A DNA stretch of 49,511 nt from an uncultured Clostridia bacterium (GCA_944387505.1 CALXFG010000011.1:1-49511), one strand, 5' to 3'; shown: positions 1 through 8,323, numbered from the stretch's first letter. Translations and numbers: made by a program. Notes: a model not told the origin generated them from the sequence alone.

Positions 1-13
1 ATCAAACATATAT

Positions 14-56
14 AAAAATATCCCTGTTAGCATATAGCTAATAAGGATATTTTTAT
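14..56 (+). terminator. Rho-independent terminator of the gene upstream of the window
   Basis: AAAAATATCC at 14-23 pairs with GGATATTTTT at 45-54 around an A/T-rich loop and is followed by more T. It precedes the pyk promoter, so it most likely ends a transcript entering from the left. Confidence 0.7.
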
Positions 57-115
57 TTTTCTAGTCTGAACAGTAACATTTTTTATAGTTTTTTTGCAAA
101 AAATATTTAAAAACA

Positions 116-145
116 TTGAAAAATACTATAAAGCTATGATATAAT
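116..145 (+). promoter_or_regulatory. SigA-type promoter of pyk
   Basis: TTGAAA at 116-121 and TATAAT at 140-145 are separated by 18 bp. A GGGAGGAATAAG ribosome site lies just before the pyk ATG at 183. Confidence 0.6.
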
Positions 146-182
146 ACGAAATGGTTTTTAAGAAATAAGGGAGGAATAAGAA

Positions 183-1628
183 ATGAAACAAGTTTTAAGA
201 AAAACAAACATCATTGGTACAATCGGACCAGCAAGCGAAAGTGAAGAAATGTTTACAAACCTAGTTAAAGCAGGATTAGGTATAGCAAGAATTAACTTTT
301 CACATGGAGGATATGAAGAAAACGCAGAAAAAATAGCAACAATAAAAAGAGTAAGAGAAAAATTAAACAAACCAGTTGCTTTATTATTAGACACAAAAGG
401 ACCTGAAATTAGAACAGGAAAACTTGAGTCTGGAGATGAAAAAGTAACTATAAATGAAGGACAAGAATTTACATTTGTTTATGATGATATTATTGGAAAT
501 GAAACAAAAACAACAATTAGTTACAAAAACTTATATCAAGACGTAAAACCAGGAGCTAAAATCCTAGTTGACGACGGAGCTTTAGAGTTTGAAGTTGTAG
601 AAATTGTTGGAAAAGATATTAAATGTAAAGCATTAAATACAGCAAGATTAGGAAGCAGAAAAACAATGAATGTTCCTGGATTAAAATTAAACTTACCAGC
701 TTTAGCACAAAAAGATATTGATGATATTACAAACGGAATTAAAGCAGGATTTGATATGATAGCTGCTTCATTTGTAAGAAGAGCATCAGATGTTCAAGCA
801 ATCAAAGACTTATTAAAAGCAAATGGTGGAGAACACATCAAAATTATATCAAAAATTGAAAGCCAAGAGGGTATTGATAACTTTGAAGAAATTTTAGCAA
901 TATCAGATGGTATCATGGTAGCACGTGGAGATATGGGTGTTGAAATACCAATGGAACAAGTTCCAATTGTTCAAAAACACTTTATCAAAAGATGTAACCA
1001 AGTTGGTAAACCAGTAGTAACAGCTACACAAATGTTAGAATCAATGACTTCTAACCCAAGACCAACAAGAGCAGAAGTTAGTGATGTTGCAAATGCTGTA
1101 TATGATATGACAAGTTGTATCATGCTTTCTGGAGAATGTGCTATGGGTAAATATCCAGTAGAATGTGTTGAAACAATGGTTAAAATATCAAAATCAATTG
1201 AGGGAACAGTTAATTACTGGAAGAGATTTAGCAAAAAGAACTTCAAAAAAATAGATTCAGAAGATTTAGAAAAAAATATTGCTTATACAACATGTGTAAC
1301 AGCTTACCAAGTAGAAGCAGATGCAATTGTTGCTTATACACATAAAGGTGATTCAGTAAGAATGATTGCTGGTATGGGACCAGGTTGCCCAATATTTGCT
1401 ATAACAGATAATGAACAAACATATTATCAATTAGCAATTACATGGAATGTAACACCAATCTTAGTTAAAGATGGAAAAACAATTGAAGATACAATTCAAA
1501 AAGGAATTGCTGAATTAGAAAAAGAAGGAATCTTAGAAAAAGGTGATAAAGTTGTTCTTGCAGGAGGACCAAAAATATTACCAGATGCAACAGAAAACAA
1601 AGTTATAGGTGGAGTTGCTATCGTATAA
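183..1628 (+). CDS. pyk: Pyruvate kinase
   Basis: Catalyses the last step of glycolysis in the cytosol, phosphoenolpyruvate plus ADP to pyruvate plus ATP. The 481-residue product opens with the family strand KTNIIGTIGPAS (from residue 7). It has the active-site loop ISKIESQEG near residue 222, ARGDMGVEIP near 247 and MLSGECAMGKYP near 314, all expected of the TIM-barrel domain. The length matches the short form, without the extra C-terminal PEP-utiliser-like domain of Bacillus Pyk. The ATG at 183 is preceded by a strong GGGAGG site. It appears monocistronic: a promoter lies upstream and a large palindrome with terminator-like arms begins 3 bp after the stop. In many Firmicutes pfkA sits directly before pyk; here the upstream gene is outside the window. 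Confidence 0.97.
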   Translation: MKQVLRKTNIIGTIGPASESEEMFTNLVKAGLGIARINFSHGGYEENAEKIATIKRVREKLNKPVALLLDTKGPEIRTGKLESGDEKVTINEGQEFTFVYDDIIGNETKTTISYKNLYQDVKPGAKILVDDGALEFEVVEIVGKDIKCKALNTARLGSRKTMNVPGLKLNLPALAQKDIDDITNGIKAGFDMIAASFVRRASDVQAIKDLLKANGGEHIKIISKIESQEGIDNFEEILAISDGIMVARGDMGVEIPMEQVPIVQKHFIKRCNQVGKPVVTATQMLESMTSNPRPTRAEVSDVANAVYDMTSCIMLSGECAMGKYPVECVETMVKISKSIEGTVNYWKRFSKKNFKKIDSEDLEKNIAYTTCVTAYQVEADAIVAYTHKGDSVRMIAGMGPGCPIFAITDNEQTYYQLAITWNVTPILVKDGKTIEDTIQKGIAELEKEGILEKGDKVVLAGGPKILPDATENKVIGGVAIV

Positions 1629-1631
1629 TAT

Positions 1632-1933
1632 AAAAAAGGGAAATTGGGGACGGACCCATTTTTCCCTTTTTGGGTTCTAAACAAAAATATAGAATATAAA
1701 ATCATTACACAATTTTGTATAAGCTAAATTTTCATAGAAATTCTAAAAGAAAAAAGTGAGCCGCTCTCATTGTTGCTATAAATCTTAAGCAAAATGAGCA
1801 TTCCTCACTTTTTTCTTTAATAATTTCTAAATTCAAATTTAGATACGCAAAATCGTTTCATTTTTTTATATTCTATATTTTTGGATTTTTAATATAAAAA
1901 GGGAAAAATGAGTCCGTCCCCAATTTCCCTTTT
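1632..1933. repeat. About 300-bp palindromic element (MITE/REP-like) filling the pyk-cdd gap
   Basis: The whole gap is one imperfect palindrome. The outer arm at 1632-1671 (GGGAAATTGGGGACGGAC core) is mirrored at 1897-1933. A second layer ATATAGAATATAAAA near 1688 is mirrored near 1867. The innermost arm AAAGAAAAAAGTGAG near 1747 is mirrored by CTCACTTTTTTCTTT near 1803. Each outer arm is itself a small hairpin ending in T, so it can end transcription of the convergent genes pyk and cdd. A half-copy lies at 21798-21929. No reading frame is evident. Confidence 0.85.
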
Positions 1934-2320
1934 CTATAAACTAAAATTATTAGGTAGCAATTCCTCTAATGTTTTTTTATCTATTTTATCATTACCATAA
2001 TACATATAAATTTCAAAATTTTTATCACAAAACTCAGACATGAATTGTCGACAATATCCACAAGGAGAGGTATATTGTAATTCTTCTTTTCCACCTAACA
2101 CTAAAATACATTCAAAATCTTTTTCACCTTCGGAAATGGCTTTGGTAAAAGCAACTCTTTCTGCACAAATAGACATAAGTCCATCATTTTCAATATTACA
2201 TCCAGAAAAAACCTTTCCGCTTTTAGTCAGTAAAGCACAACCTACTTTATAATTAGAATATGGGGTATAGGCATTTTCTCTGGCTTTTTTGGCAGTTTCT
2301 ATTAATATATGTAAATCCAT
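1934..2320 (-). CDS. cdd: Cytidine deaminase
   Basis: Zinc enzyme of pyrimidine salvage that deaminates cytidine and deoxycytidine to (deoxy)uridine in the cytosol. The 128-residue product shows the family signature: CNIEND, then CAERVAFTKA with the zinc-binding Cys and the catalytic Glu, then PCGYCRQ with the other two zinc cysteines. Length agrees with the small homotetrameric bacterial form (about 130). The ATG at 2318-2320 is chosen because GGAGGAATCAA lies just upstream; a longer frame to 2353 has no ribosome site. It stands alone on the minus strand, convergent with pyk, with the palindromic element between them. Confidence 0.95.
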   Translation of the reverse strand: MDLHILIETAKKARENAYTPYSNYKVGCALLTKSGKVFSGCNIENDGLMSICAERVAFTKAISEGEKDFECILVLGGKEELQYTSPCGYCRQFMSEFCDKNFEIYMYYGNDKIDKKTLEELLPNNFSL

Positions 2321-2399
2321 TATTTGATTCCTCCTTTGAAAGTAATATATCATAAAATTAAAGATTTTACTATAAAAAAGATAAAATATATAATTGTTG

Positions 2400-2428
2400 T
2401 TGACAAAATAAATTTCTTGATATAAACT
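2400..2428 (+). promoter_or_regulatory. Putative promoter of the 2473 gene
   Basis: TTGACA at 2400-2405 with TATAAA starting at 2421 or TAAACT at 2423-2428 (15 or 17 bp spacer). It lies between the divergent cdd and the membrane-protein gene at 2473. Confidence 0.45.
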
Positions 2429-2472
2429 ACAAATGGTTTACAAATGTAATCTAATAAAAGGAGAACGTTCAA

Positions 2473-2973
2473 ATGCTATTTTTTGAAAAATATAAAAAAA
2501 CAATATTATTTTACTGGTTTCTATATCTTTTTATTTTAGTGGCATCAAGGGAAATTTTACTGAAATGTAATATGGAATATAGAGGATGGGTTTATATAGT
2601 ATCTTGGGGTGTCTTTATAATAGGATTTATAGCAGGAATCATACAACTCATATTAAGGACAAAAAAGAAATCCATAAAAATTATAGGAATCATATTATTT
2701 ATTATTTTAATCATGTTTTGTACTCCATATGCGTTATTATTTTTTGCTGTTACTTGTGAAGAAGAAAATATTGTTACTTATGAAAATCAAAAAATGGTAA
2801 CATATACACAATCATTTTGGGACAAACGTATTAACTATTATGAATATATAAATTTTCTAGTTAGAAAAAGATATCCAAAATTAAAAGAATATTATGGTGA
2901 AAATGGAGAGCATATACTTACATATTATAATGATAAGGGAGACGTTATAAAAGAAGAAAATTTGAATGAGTAA
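2473..2973 (+). CDS. Hypothetical membrane protein, 166 residues
   Basis: Not recognised. Three hydrophobic segments are visible at about residues 11-29, 39-62 and 70-93, followed by a soluble, charged C-terminal half rich in Tyr, Lys and Glu (residues 94-166) with a YENQKMVTYTQ-type beta pattern. It is probably an inner-membrane protein with a small globular tail. The start has a GGAGAACG ribosome site 10 bp upstream. The next gene begins 24 bp after its stop and is also a small membrane protein, so the two probably form a bicistron. No conserved catalytic motif is apparent, and I assign no function. Confidence 0.7.
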   Translation: MLFFEKYKKTILFYWFLYLFILVASREILLKCNMEYRGWVYIVSWGVFIIGFIAGIIQLILRTKKKSIKIIGIILFIILIMFCTPYALLFFAVTCEEENIVTYENQKMVTYTQSFWDKRINYYEYINFLVRKRYPKLKEYYGENGEHILTYYNDKGDVIKEENLNE

Positions 2974-2997
2974 TCATTTTTTGGGGGGAGGTTTGCC

Positions 2998-3411
2998 ATG
3001 GATATAGCACTTGTTGCATCATTAATAATTAGTTGTATTAGCTCTATTTTATTATTAAATAAATATCGTAAATCAGAAAGGATTGCTATGTATATCGTAA
3101 TACAATTTATACTATGGTTTATTAATTGTATATATGTATTTTTAGCAATGATGTTAATGCATGCGATGTTTCATGGTATAATTGACGATATGAAGATATA
3201 TGTAATAGGATGTACAATTGGTATATATTTAGTTCCTGTTTATGCTTTTTGTATTAATAAAAATAAGGGAGATAGGAAATCAATGTGTATAGATATGATT
3301 ATTTCGACAATTATTTTTATTATTTTACTAGCATTTGTATTTCTATGTATTGCATTTTTGGATGAAAAATATAATATTTTAAATTATATACAGATATATA
3401 AACAAAATTAA
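2998..3411 (+). CDS. Hypothetical membrane protein, 137 residues
   Basis: Not recognised. Four hydrophobic stretches (about residues 3-20, 29-52, 66-84 and 97-121) account for most of the protein, with short Lys/Asp-rich loops, so it is almost certainly integral to the membrane. The ATG follows a very strong GGGGGAGG site with good spacing. It lies 24 bp downstream of another small membrane-protein gene and is followed by a perfect bidirectional terminator, which suggests a two-gene transcript from the promoter near 2400. Function unknown. Confidence 0.7.
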   Translation: MDIALVASLIISCISSILLLNKYRKSERIAMYIVIQFILWFINCIYVFLAMMLMHAMFHGIIDDMKIYVIGCTIGIYLVPVYAFCINKNKGDRKSMCIDMIISTIIFIILLAFVFLCIAFLDEKYNILNYIQIYKQN

Positions 3412-3420
3412 TACATATAT

Positions 3421-3470
3421 AAAGTAAAAAGTGAATTTGGGGGATGGACCCCAAACTCACTTTTTACTTT
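3421..3470. terminator. Bidirectional terminator of the GGGGA(C/T)GGAC hairpin family
   Basis: AAAGTAAAAAGTGA and its complement at the other end enclose TTTGGGG-GATGGA-CCCCAAA, giving a nearly perfect hairpin with A- and T-tracts on both sides. It separates the convergent genes ending at 3411 and 3471. The loop GGGGGATGGACC relates it to the dispersed repeat found at 1632, 1897, 21798 and 25562. Confidence 0.85.
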
Positions 3471-4559
3471 TCACCACTTTAACTCCCAACCGAAAAAGGA
3501 ATATGCAGCATATATGGCTGCGCCTTTTTGAGGCTGTTCTTCTTTTTTCATTATAAGAGGTCCAGAGCAATTCAAATATAAAAAATTCGCAATTTCATTA
3601 TATGTAGTAAAAATTTGAGTGTTTTCTTGATAAAAGTCATAAAAATATGGTTCTTTTACCCATTTACCATCTATAATGAAATATTCTGGATTTAGTATAG
3701 ATCTTACCTGAAGATTTGTCTGATCGATAATAGACAGAATTCCTGATGATATGATGGTATCTAATTGAAACACATATTTTTCATCAGATAAAGATTCCAA
3801 AGCCTTTAATGTATTCTTCTGTTTATCAGTATATCTTGGAAATACAAGTCCAGATGCGATATTGGATTCTTTTGAAAGTATATTGTGTTTTACATATCCA
3901 ATTCGGCCATCATCTAAATCATAATATATGATTGCGTCAGATTCGTAGACTTTTTCCCGTAAATACAATGTATATGCTAATACATTATCTACTTGTACGA
4001 TATTTTCAAATGCCTTAGGTAAAAAGGATGAACAATTGTTAATCATCAGTGATAAAGCATCATTTTGGAAAGTGTTTCCTTGTATATTGTACGCAATATC
4101 TTGATTTTCACCATAGCACATATATTTGTTGAAAACAATAGAACCAGACACAAAGGGAACAATATCCCATAACTTTTGTACCAGGTCTTGTAAAACACGT
4201 AAGCAATTATTACCTTCAAAAATGACCTTATGTGGAAAGTTTGGTGCTATTTTCTCTAATACAGGTTCAAACTGAAAATTTATGAGTTCAATCTCTATTT
4301 CATTTTCAGTTATATAAAAACCTGCAAAATAGGCAAATTCAGGATTGATGACAAAGTTGTCATCCAATATAATTTTGTATTTTTTTAACAGTTGTATTTT
4401 CTTTAATATGGTTGGAAAAGATTCATTTAGATATTTACGTAATTCAGTCTTGTGTTTTTCTAATAAATTTGTTCCTCCTTTTAAATTTGCTCCTCCTTTT
4501 CTGAAAGTATAAAGTAGTTTTTTGTTTTCTTTAATTAGTTTCCGTACCTCCGGTAACAT
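3471..4559 (-). CDS. Hypothetical protein, 362 residues
   Basis: Not recognised. Predicted soluble, mixed alpha/beta, without signal peptide or membrane segment. The N-terminal about 60 residues are Lys-rich and helical; the rest alternates hydrophobic strands and acidic loops, ending in ...SFFGWELKW. Two tandem near-identical 18-bp units (encoding GGANLK and GGTNLL, residues 22-33) both resemble Shine-Dalgarno sequences, but no start codon follows them at useful spacing. The ATG at 4559 has an AAAGGAGG site upstream. It is convergent with the preceding gene pair and divergent from the cotJ operon. Its protein style (Tyr-rich strands, aromatic end) resembles the unrelated-looking 328-residue product at 30656-31642, but I see no convincing alignment. 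Confidence 0.7.
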   Translation of the reverse strand: MLPEVRKLIKENKKLLYTFRKGGANLKGGTNLLEKHKTELRKYLNESFPTILKKIQLLKKYKIILDDNFVINPEFAYFAGFYITENEIEIELINFQFEPVLEKIAPNFPHKVIFEGNNCLRVLQDLVQKLWDIVPFVSGSIVFNKYMCYGENQDIAYNIQGNTFQNDALSLMINNCSSFLPKAFENIVQVDNVLAYTLYLREKVYESDAIIYYDLDDGRIGYVKHNILSKESNIASGLVFPRYTDKQKNTLKALESLSDEKYVFQLDTIISSGILSIIDQTNLQVRSILNPEYFIIDGKWVKEPYFYDFYQENTQIFTTYNEIANFLYLNCSGPLIMKKEEQPQKGAAIYAAYSFFGWELKW

Positions 4560-4762
4560 ATAAATAACCTCCTTTAAAATATTTATTTTATTTTGGAGTT
4601 CATATAAAATGAAACTAACAAAATTTTAATTAGTATATCAAAAAGATTATGTTAAGTCAAATAATGCAAAACAATAATATACAGCATTTATAAATAAATA
4701 GAAACCTAAATTTAGAGCAAATTATAAAAGAAAAAAAGAATAAAGAAGAATAAAAAATGTCA

Positions 4763-4789
4763 ACCTTTTTTGTTACTGTACATATAATG
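4763..4789 (+). promoter_or_regulatory. Possible mother-cell (SigK/SigE-like) promoter of the cotJ operon
   Basis: AC at 4763-4764, 16 bp, then CATATAATG at 4781-4789 resembles the SigK consensus AC-N16-CATANNNTA, and CATATAAT also resembles a SigE -10. No SigA -35 sits at the right distance. The 5' leader would be short, with the AAAGGAGG site at 4795-4802 close to the start of the transcript. Confidence 0.35.
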
Positions 4790-4811
4790 TAACAAAAGGA
4801 GGAATTTTAAT

Positions 4812-5171
4812 ATGTTTAGTAGAAGAAAATGCTATTGTATGAACAACAATTATTCAAATAATTCATGTGAAATGCAAAATGATATCATGGAAACAAAATG
4901 TAATCATGTTGTATCTTATGAAGACAATTCAAATAGTTGTGCTTGTGGCTTTGATGAAGAACAAAGTGTATTCCCAGAAAATCCAATGTTAGCACAAAGT
5001 TATGTTCCAATCCAATACATGGATAGAACATTTAAACCATGTGTAGGATTAAAAATGGGAACGATTTTTCCTGAATTAGTAAGCCCATATTCACCAGGTC
5101 AATCAATGGAAGAAATTAATTATATTGCAATGACCAATAAAATAGGAAAGGGGTGCAACAAATGTCAATAA
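4812..5171 (+). CDS. cotJA: Spore coat protein CotJA
   Basis: First gene of the cotJABC operon, which makes inner-coat proteins in the mother cell during sporulation. The family core is visible at about residues 60-95: QSYVPIQYMDRTFKP followed by GLKMGTIFPELVSPYSPGQS. The N-terminal about 50 residues are Cys/Asn/Met-rich (CYCMNNNYSNNSC, CACGFDEEQ) and longer than in Bacillus CotJA (about 80 residues). The extra cysteines suggest cross-linking or metal binding in the coat, which is inference. The start has an AAAGGAGGAAT site. Its last 10 bases overlap the cotJB start at 5162, as expected for translational coupling. Confidence 0.93.
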   Translation: MFSRRKCYCMNNNYSNNSCEMQNDIMETKCNHVVSYEDNSNSCACGFDEEQSVFPENPMLAQSYVPIQYMDRTFKPCVGLKMGTIFPELVSPYSPGQSMEEINYIAMTNKIGKGCNKCQ

Positions 5172-5503
5172 ATCAAAATAGAAATTGTGGATGCGAAGAA
5201 GAAAATGAAATGATGTGTTGCAATCAAATGCAAGATGTTGAAAGAACAGTAGATTGTGATGAAAGAAGAGAAATGGCTGAGCGCATTAGATGTCTTGAAT
5301 TTGCAATAAATGAATTAGCATTATATTTGGATACACATCCAAATGATCAAAAAGCACTTTGTTTGCACAGAAAATATTGTAAGGAAGTAAAAGAATTAAA
5401 GGATAAATATCAAAAAGTATATGGACCATTAACGATTAATTATCCTTGCAATAAATGGAGATGGCTTGAAGAACCATGGCCATGGGAAAGGGGGAATTTT
5501 TAA
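5162..5503 (+). CDS. cotJB: Spore coat protein CotJB
   Basis: Second gene of the cotJ operon. The CotJB signature is clear: LALYLDTHPNDQKAL, then KYQKVYGPLT and the terminal WRWLEEPWPWE. I choose the ATG at 5162 because AAAGGGG lies 5-8 bp upstream; a GTG at 5153 is in frame but sits inside that site. The product is then 113 residues, with a Cys-rich head (CGCEEENEMMCCNQM). It overlaps cotJA by 10 bp, and its stop codon is immediately followed by the cotJC ATG at 5504, so the three genes were built as one coupled unit. Confidence 0.94.
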   Translation: MSINQNRNCGCEEENEMMCCNQMQDVERTVDCDERREMAERIRCLEFAINELALYLDTHPNDQKALCLHRKYCKEVKELKDKYQKVYGPLTINYPCNKWRWLEEPWPWERGNF

Positions 5504-5713
5504 ATGTGGACATATAATAAAATGTTACAATACCCAATCAATATCAAATGTACAGATCCAAAACTTGCAAAAGTCATTATATCACAATATGGTGGACCAG
5601 ATGGAGAATTAGCAGCATCACTTAGATATTTATCTCAAAGATTTGGAATGCCAGACCAAAATGCAAAAGCTATCTTAAATGATATTGGAACAGAAGAATG
5701 TGTACCAATATGA
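5504..5713 (+). pseudogene. cotJC: cotJC, 5' segment (interrupted by the 9.4-kb element)
   Basis: Encodes the N-terminal 65 residues of CotJC, a coat protein of the manganese-catalase-like family: MWTYNKMLQYPINIK, then QYGGPDGELAASLRYLSQRF and MPDQNAKAILNDIGTEE. After GAA GAA (ending 5698) the chromosomal frame is lost and four element-derived codons (CVPI) lead to TGA at 5711-5713. The missing part, starting with LAHLEMVGTIVHQ, lies at 15062-15472. Both halves keep intact reading frames and meet at an identical 14-bp core. This is therefore better described as a split gene awaiting excision than as a decayed pseudogene. Whether excision happens is inference. Confidence 0.93.
5686..5699 (+). 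other. Left attachment-site core (attL)
   Basis: TGGAACAGAAGAAT is identical to 15049-15062. Bases to its left match cotJC coding sequence (GAT AT), and bases to its right (GTGTACC) are element DNA. Confidence 0.88.
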
Positions 5714-5714
5714 T

Positions 5715-5820
5715 GTCAATAGCTTAAGGAAGCTGTTAGGTTTCACAAACGAAGTGAAGTGAAATCTTACAGATAACTTATGCAGTAGCAAAGACAGGGA
5801 TTACAATCTTAGCTATTGAC
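5715..5820. repeat. 106-bp stem-loop just inside attL
   Basis: GTCAATAGCT at 5715-5724 is perfectly complementary to AGCTATTGAC at 5811-5820. A second layer, GTTTCAC near 5748, pairs with GTGAAAT near 5758. It lies downstream of the two minus-strand element genes and could be their terminator, a structured RNA, or part of the extended attachment region. Confidence 0.7.
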
Positions 5821-5836
5821 TGTAAAATTAGTTGAT

Positions 5837-6613
5837 TTATTCTCTTATTCCTGGAAGTAGTTGTTCAAGTTTTTCTTGATATTGTTTTCCACTAAAACCA
5901 AATGTTTTTCTAATACTATCCAATCTTTGTCTCACTACTTCTTCATCATTTATATTGGTATCAAATAGTGATAGAAAAAAATCTTTTATATTTTTTAAAT
6001 CACCCTCAAATAGTACATCATTACTAAATTTTTTTGTTAATCTAATAATCCCATTTGAGTGGTTAACCCCATAATCTAAATCCTCACCTAAGGCTATAAT
6101 TATATATGGTAAATCTCTATCTTTTGGAATTTCTCTAATTCTAGCTGAAAAAGTATATTTTTCATTCAATTTTTCTGAATCAATTTTACCACTAGCTATT
6201 TCAGATAAATACATTATCTTCATTGTTATCAATCTGTTATTTCCTCCACCAGCTTTATCAAAAATATAATATTTTCCATCAACCTTTATTAATCCTAAAT
6301 CTGTTTTATTAGGGTCTCGAATTTCCTTATAATAATTTGGATTTTTATTGTATAATTCAATAATATTTGCACCTCTATCTAAATCTAAATATGCTTCTAT
6401 CCATGTTTTTCCAGCATATCTTTGATGATTTGTTCCAACAAGATCTCGTATATGAAATTCTTCTTTTTTTCCATCACAATAGTTTGGAACCGCACAATAT
6501 TCTGTTTCTATGTTTGACAGAGGAATATTCTGAATTCTCTCATAAAAAGTGGCAGGATAATTGTTTGTATTTATATGTATACTTTCCAAAAAATCTTTTC
6601 TTATATCATTCAT
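5837..6613 (-). CDS. Hypothetical protein with ParB-like segment, 258 residues
   Basis: Not firmly recognised. The segment GLIKVDGKYYIFDKAGGGNNRLITMKIMYL (its core is within residues 108-135) resembles the ParB/Srx-type pattern in which a strand is followed by a glycine-rich G-x-N/H-R loop and a helix, suggesting a ParB-like nuclease fold. Later parts are Lys/Glu-rich with no further motif. No membrane segment or signal peptide is seen. The ATG at 6613 has GAAAGGAATTT upstream. It is the gene closest to attL, lies just downstream of the recombinase on the same strand (81 bp apart) and may be co-transcribed with it. A role in element maintenance or defence is possible, but this is inference. 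Confidence 0.7.
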   Translation of the reverse strand: MNDIRKDFLESIHINTNNYPATFYERIQNIPLSNIETEYCAVPNYCDGKKEEFHIRDLVGTNHQRYAGKTWIEAYLDLDRGANIIELYNKNPNYYKEIRDPNKTDLGLIKVDGKYYIFDKAGGGNNRLITMKIMYLSEIASGKIDSEKLNEKYTFSARIREIPKDRDLPYIIIALGEDLDYGVNHSNGIIRLTKKFSNDVLFEGDLKNIKDFFLSLFDTNINDEEVVRQRLDSIRKTFGFSGKQYQEKLEQLLPGIRE

Positions 6614-6694
6614 AATTTTAAAATTCCTTTCTCAATACCTTTTTATTATATAATAAAAAATAAAAATACTATATTTTAAGACGGATTTGCTAAT

Positions 6695-8254
6695 CTAAGT
6701 TTTAGATATCTTTGGATATATATGTAATTCAAAGCTCACAGGACTAGAATCCTTTTTTATAGCCTTTTCCGTTTTTAGATAAGTAACTTTACTAATTATA
6801 CTTTTTAATAGAACATTTTTGTCTTCAGCTGTTTCTAAATTATAATATAAATCTATAATATTTTCTAGCTTTGGTATTATAATTTCTTTTTGATTTTGTA
6901 TTTCTAGATTTTTTTGTAATATAGAACTGTATTCTTCTAACTTACTTTCTAAACTTTGAATATTGTATTTTATTGCTTTAGAACGACTTATAAATTCGTT
7001 ATTAGTGTATATTCCATTTTCTAAAAATTCATAGATTTTATTGAGTTTAGCATTTTCTTTTTCTAATTCTTTTTTAGTTGTGCTAATAGACTTTTCTATT
7101 ATTTTATTATTATCAGAGTTTAGATTATTTTTTCTTGAATAATCTACTTTATAATTTTCAAGCCATATTTTTAAGGCATCAATGATTTTATCTTCTACAA
7201 TATAAAGTTTAGAGCTTATATTATCACATTTAGAATTAGAACACATAAGAGTAGCAGGCTTGTCATTTTTGGTATATGGTCGTCTTTGCATAGGTTTGCC
7301 ACATTTCTCACAAAACACTAAACCGGCTAAGGGATTTTGAATAGTGTTATTATGTTTTACTTTTGGAGCATTTTGTTTTCTTTTTTCTTGTACGAATTCC
7401 CAAGTTTTATTATCAATAATAGGCTCATGCAATCCATCATAAATTAAATAATCTTTATTTCGAGGTCTACTAATAATAAGATGTCCATTTTTTGTTTTCT
7501 TTTTTTGCTTTCTTCTATTCCAAACAATTTTACCAATGTATACAGGGTTAGAAAGAATATCTTTAATAGAAGAAATAGACCATTCACTTGCAATCCTAGG
7601 TTTTAAATTTAGTTTATTTAATTGTTTTGCAACTGAATTTATAGTGGCATTTTCAAAAGCATATAATCTAAAAATTTCTTTAACAATAGGGGCTTCATCT
7701 TGGTTTATAGATAGGGTATAGCCTTTTGCATTTTTTAGTTTTACTCTATCATAACCAAAAGGAGCAATATTTCCAACAAATTTACCTTCAGATACAGAAA
7801 GTTCTCGACCTCTTTGTAAACGCCTATTTATAGTTTTATATTCTCTTCTGGACATAAACAAGCCAAACTCAAAGTATTCTTCATCAAATTCATTATCAGG
7901 GTCATATGTTTTAACAGGGGTAATTATTTTTGTATGAGAATATTTAAAGGCTTTTGAAACTCGGCCTTGGTCGGCTGTATCTCCACGAGCAAGTCTTTCT
8001 ACCTCAACAACTAAAACACCTGTCCATTTCTCATTCTCAACATCTCTAAGAAGTTTTTGCATTTCTTTTCTTTCACTAATTGTTTCACCACTTACAACTT
8101 CTCTATAAATTTTTGAAATATGTAGTTTTCTTTTTTTAGCCAAAGTTGTTAAAATTTTCTCATGTCTTGCTAAAGTTTCACCTTCACCATATTTTTCCGC
8201 TTCAATATCTTCTCTTGATTTTCTTAAATATATTGCATATGTGCCATCTTGCAC
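6695..8254 (-). CDS. Large serine recombinase (site-specific integrase/excisionase)
   Basis: 519 residues in the classic large-serine-recombinase order. The resolvase-type catalytic domain has YAIYLRKSRED with the nucleophile Ser13, then VVEVERLARGD and SRREYKTINRRLQRGRE. The recombinase domain (about 160-300) includes NPVYIGKIVWNRR. A zinc ribbon has CEKCGKP and CSNSKC (about 313-340), followed by a coiled coil (about 380-470). This family recombines attB and attP sites through a short central core and needs a directionality factor for excision. The same class includes SpoIVCA of the sigK skin element. The start is GTG at 8252-8254 behind AAAGGAGG. It reads toward attL, 1 kb inside the element, so it is the obvious enzyme for the 14-bp core. 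All catalytic landmarks are intact. Confidence 0.95.
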   Translation of the reverse strand: MQDGTYAIYLRKSREDIEAEKYGEGETLARHEKILTTLAKKRKLHISKIYREVVSGETISERKEMQKLLRDVENEKWTGVLVVEVERLARGDTADQGRVSKAFKYSHTKIITPVKTYDPDNEFDEEYFEFGLFMSRREYKTINRRLQRGRELSVSEGKFVGNIAPFGYDRVKLKNAKGYTLSINQDEAPIVKEIFRLYAFENATINSVAKQLNKLNLKPRIASEWSISSIKDILSNPVYIGKIVWNRRKQKKKTKNGHLIISRPRNKDYLIYDGLHEPIIDNKTWEFVQEKRKQNAPKVKHNNTIQNPLAGLVFCEKCGKPMQRRPYTKNDKPATLMCSNSKCDNISSKLYIVEDKIIDALKIWLENYKVDYSRKNNLNSDNNKIIEKSISTTKKELEKENAKLNKIYEFLENGIYTNNEFISRSKAIKYNIQSLESKLEEYSSILQKNLEIQNQKEIIIPKLENIIDLYYNLETAEDKNVLLKSIISKVTYLKTEKAIKKDSSPVSFELHIYPKISKT

Positions 8255-8294
8255 AGTTCCTCCTTTCCTTGTAATTTGTCTTTAACTTGCAGAT

Positions 8295-8323
8295 ATTATA
8301 TATGAAAACAGTACAAATTACAA
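8295..8323 (-). promoter_or_regulatory. Putative promoter of the recombinase gene
   Basis: On the minus strand, TTGTAA (8318-8323) and TATAAT (8295-8300) are 17 bp apart, a SigA-like arrangement overlapping the stop codon of the small upstream gene. The same stretch contains CATATATAA, loosely like SigE/SigK -10 elements, so sporulation control cannot be decided from sequence. Confidence 0.4.

Noticed and set aside
4478..4515. Tandem Shine-Dalgarno-like units as internal start sites of the 362-residue gene
   Set aside because: No ATG, GTG or TTG follows either unit at useful distance in frame; they are a short coding duplication.
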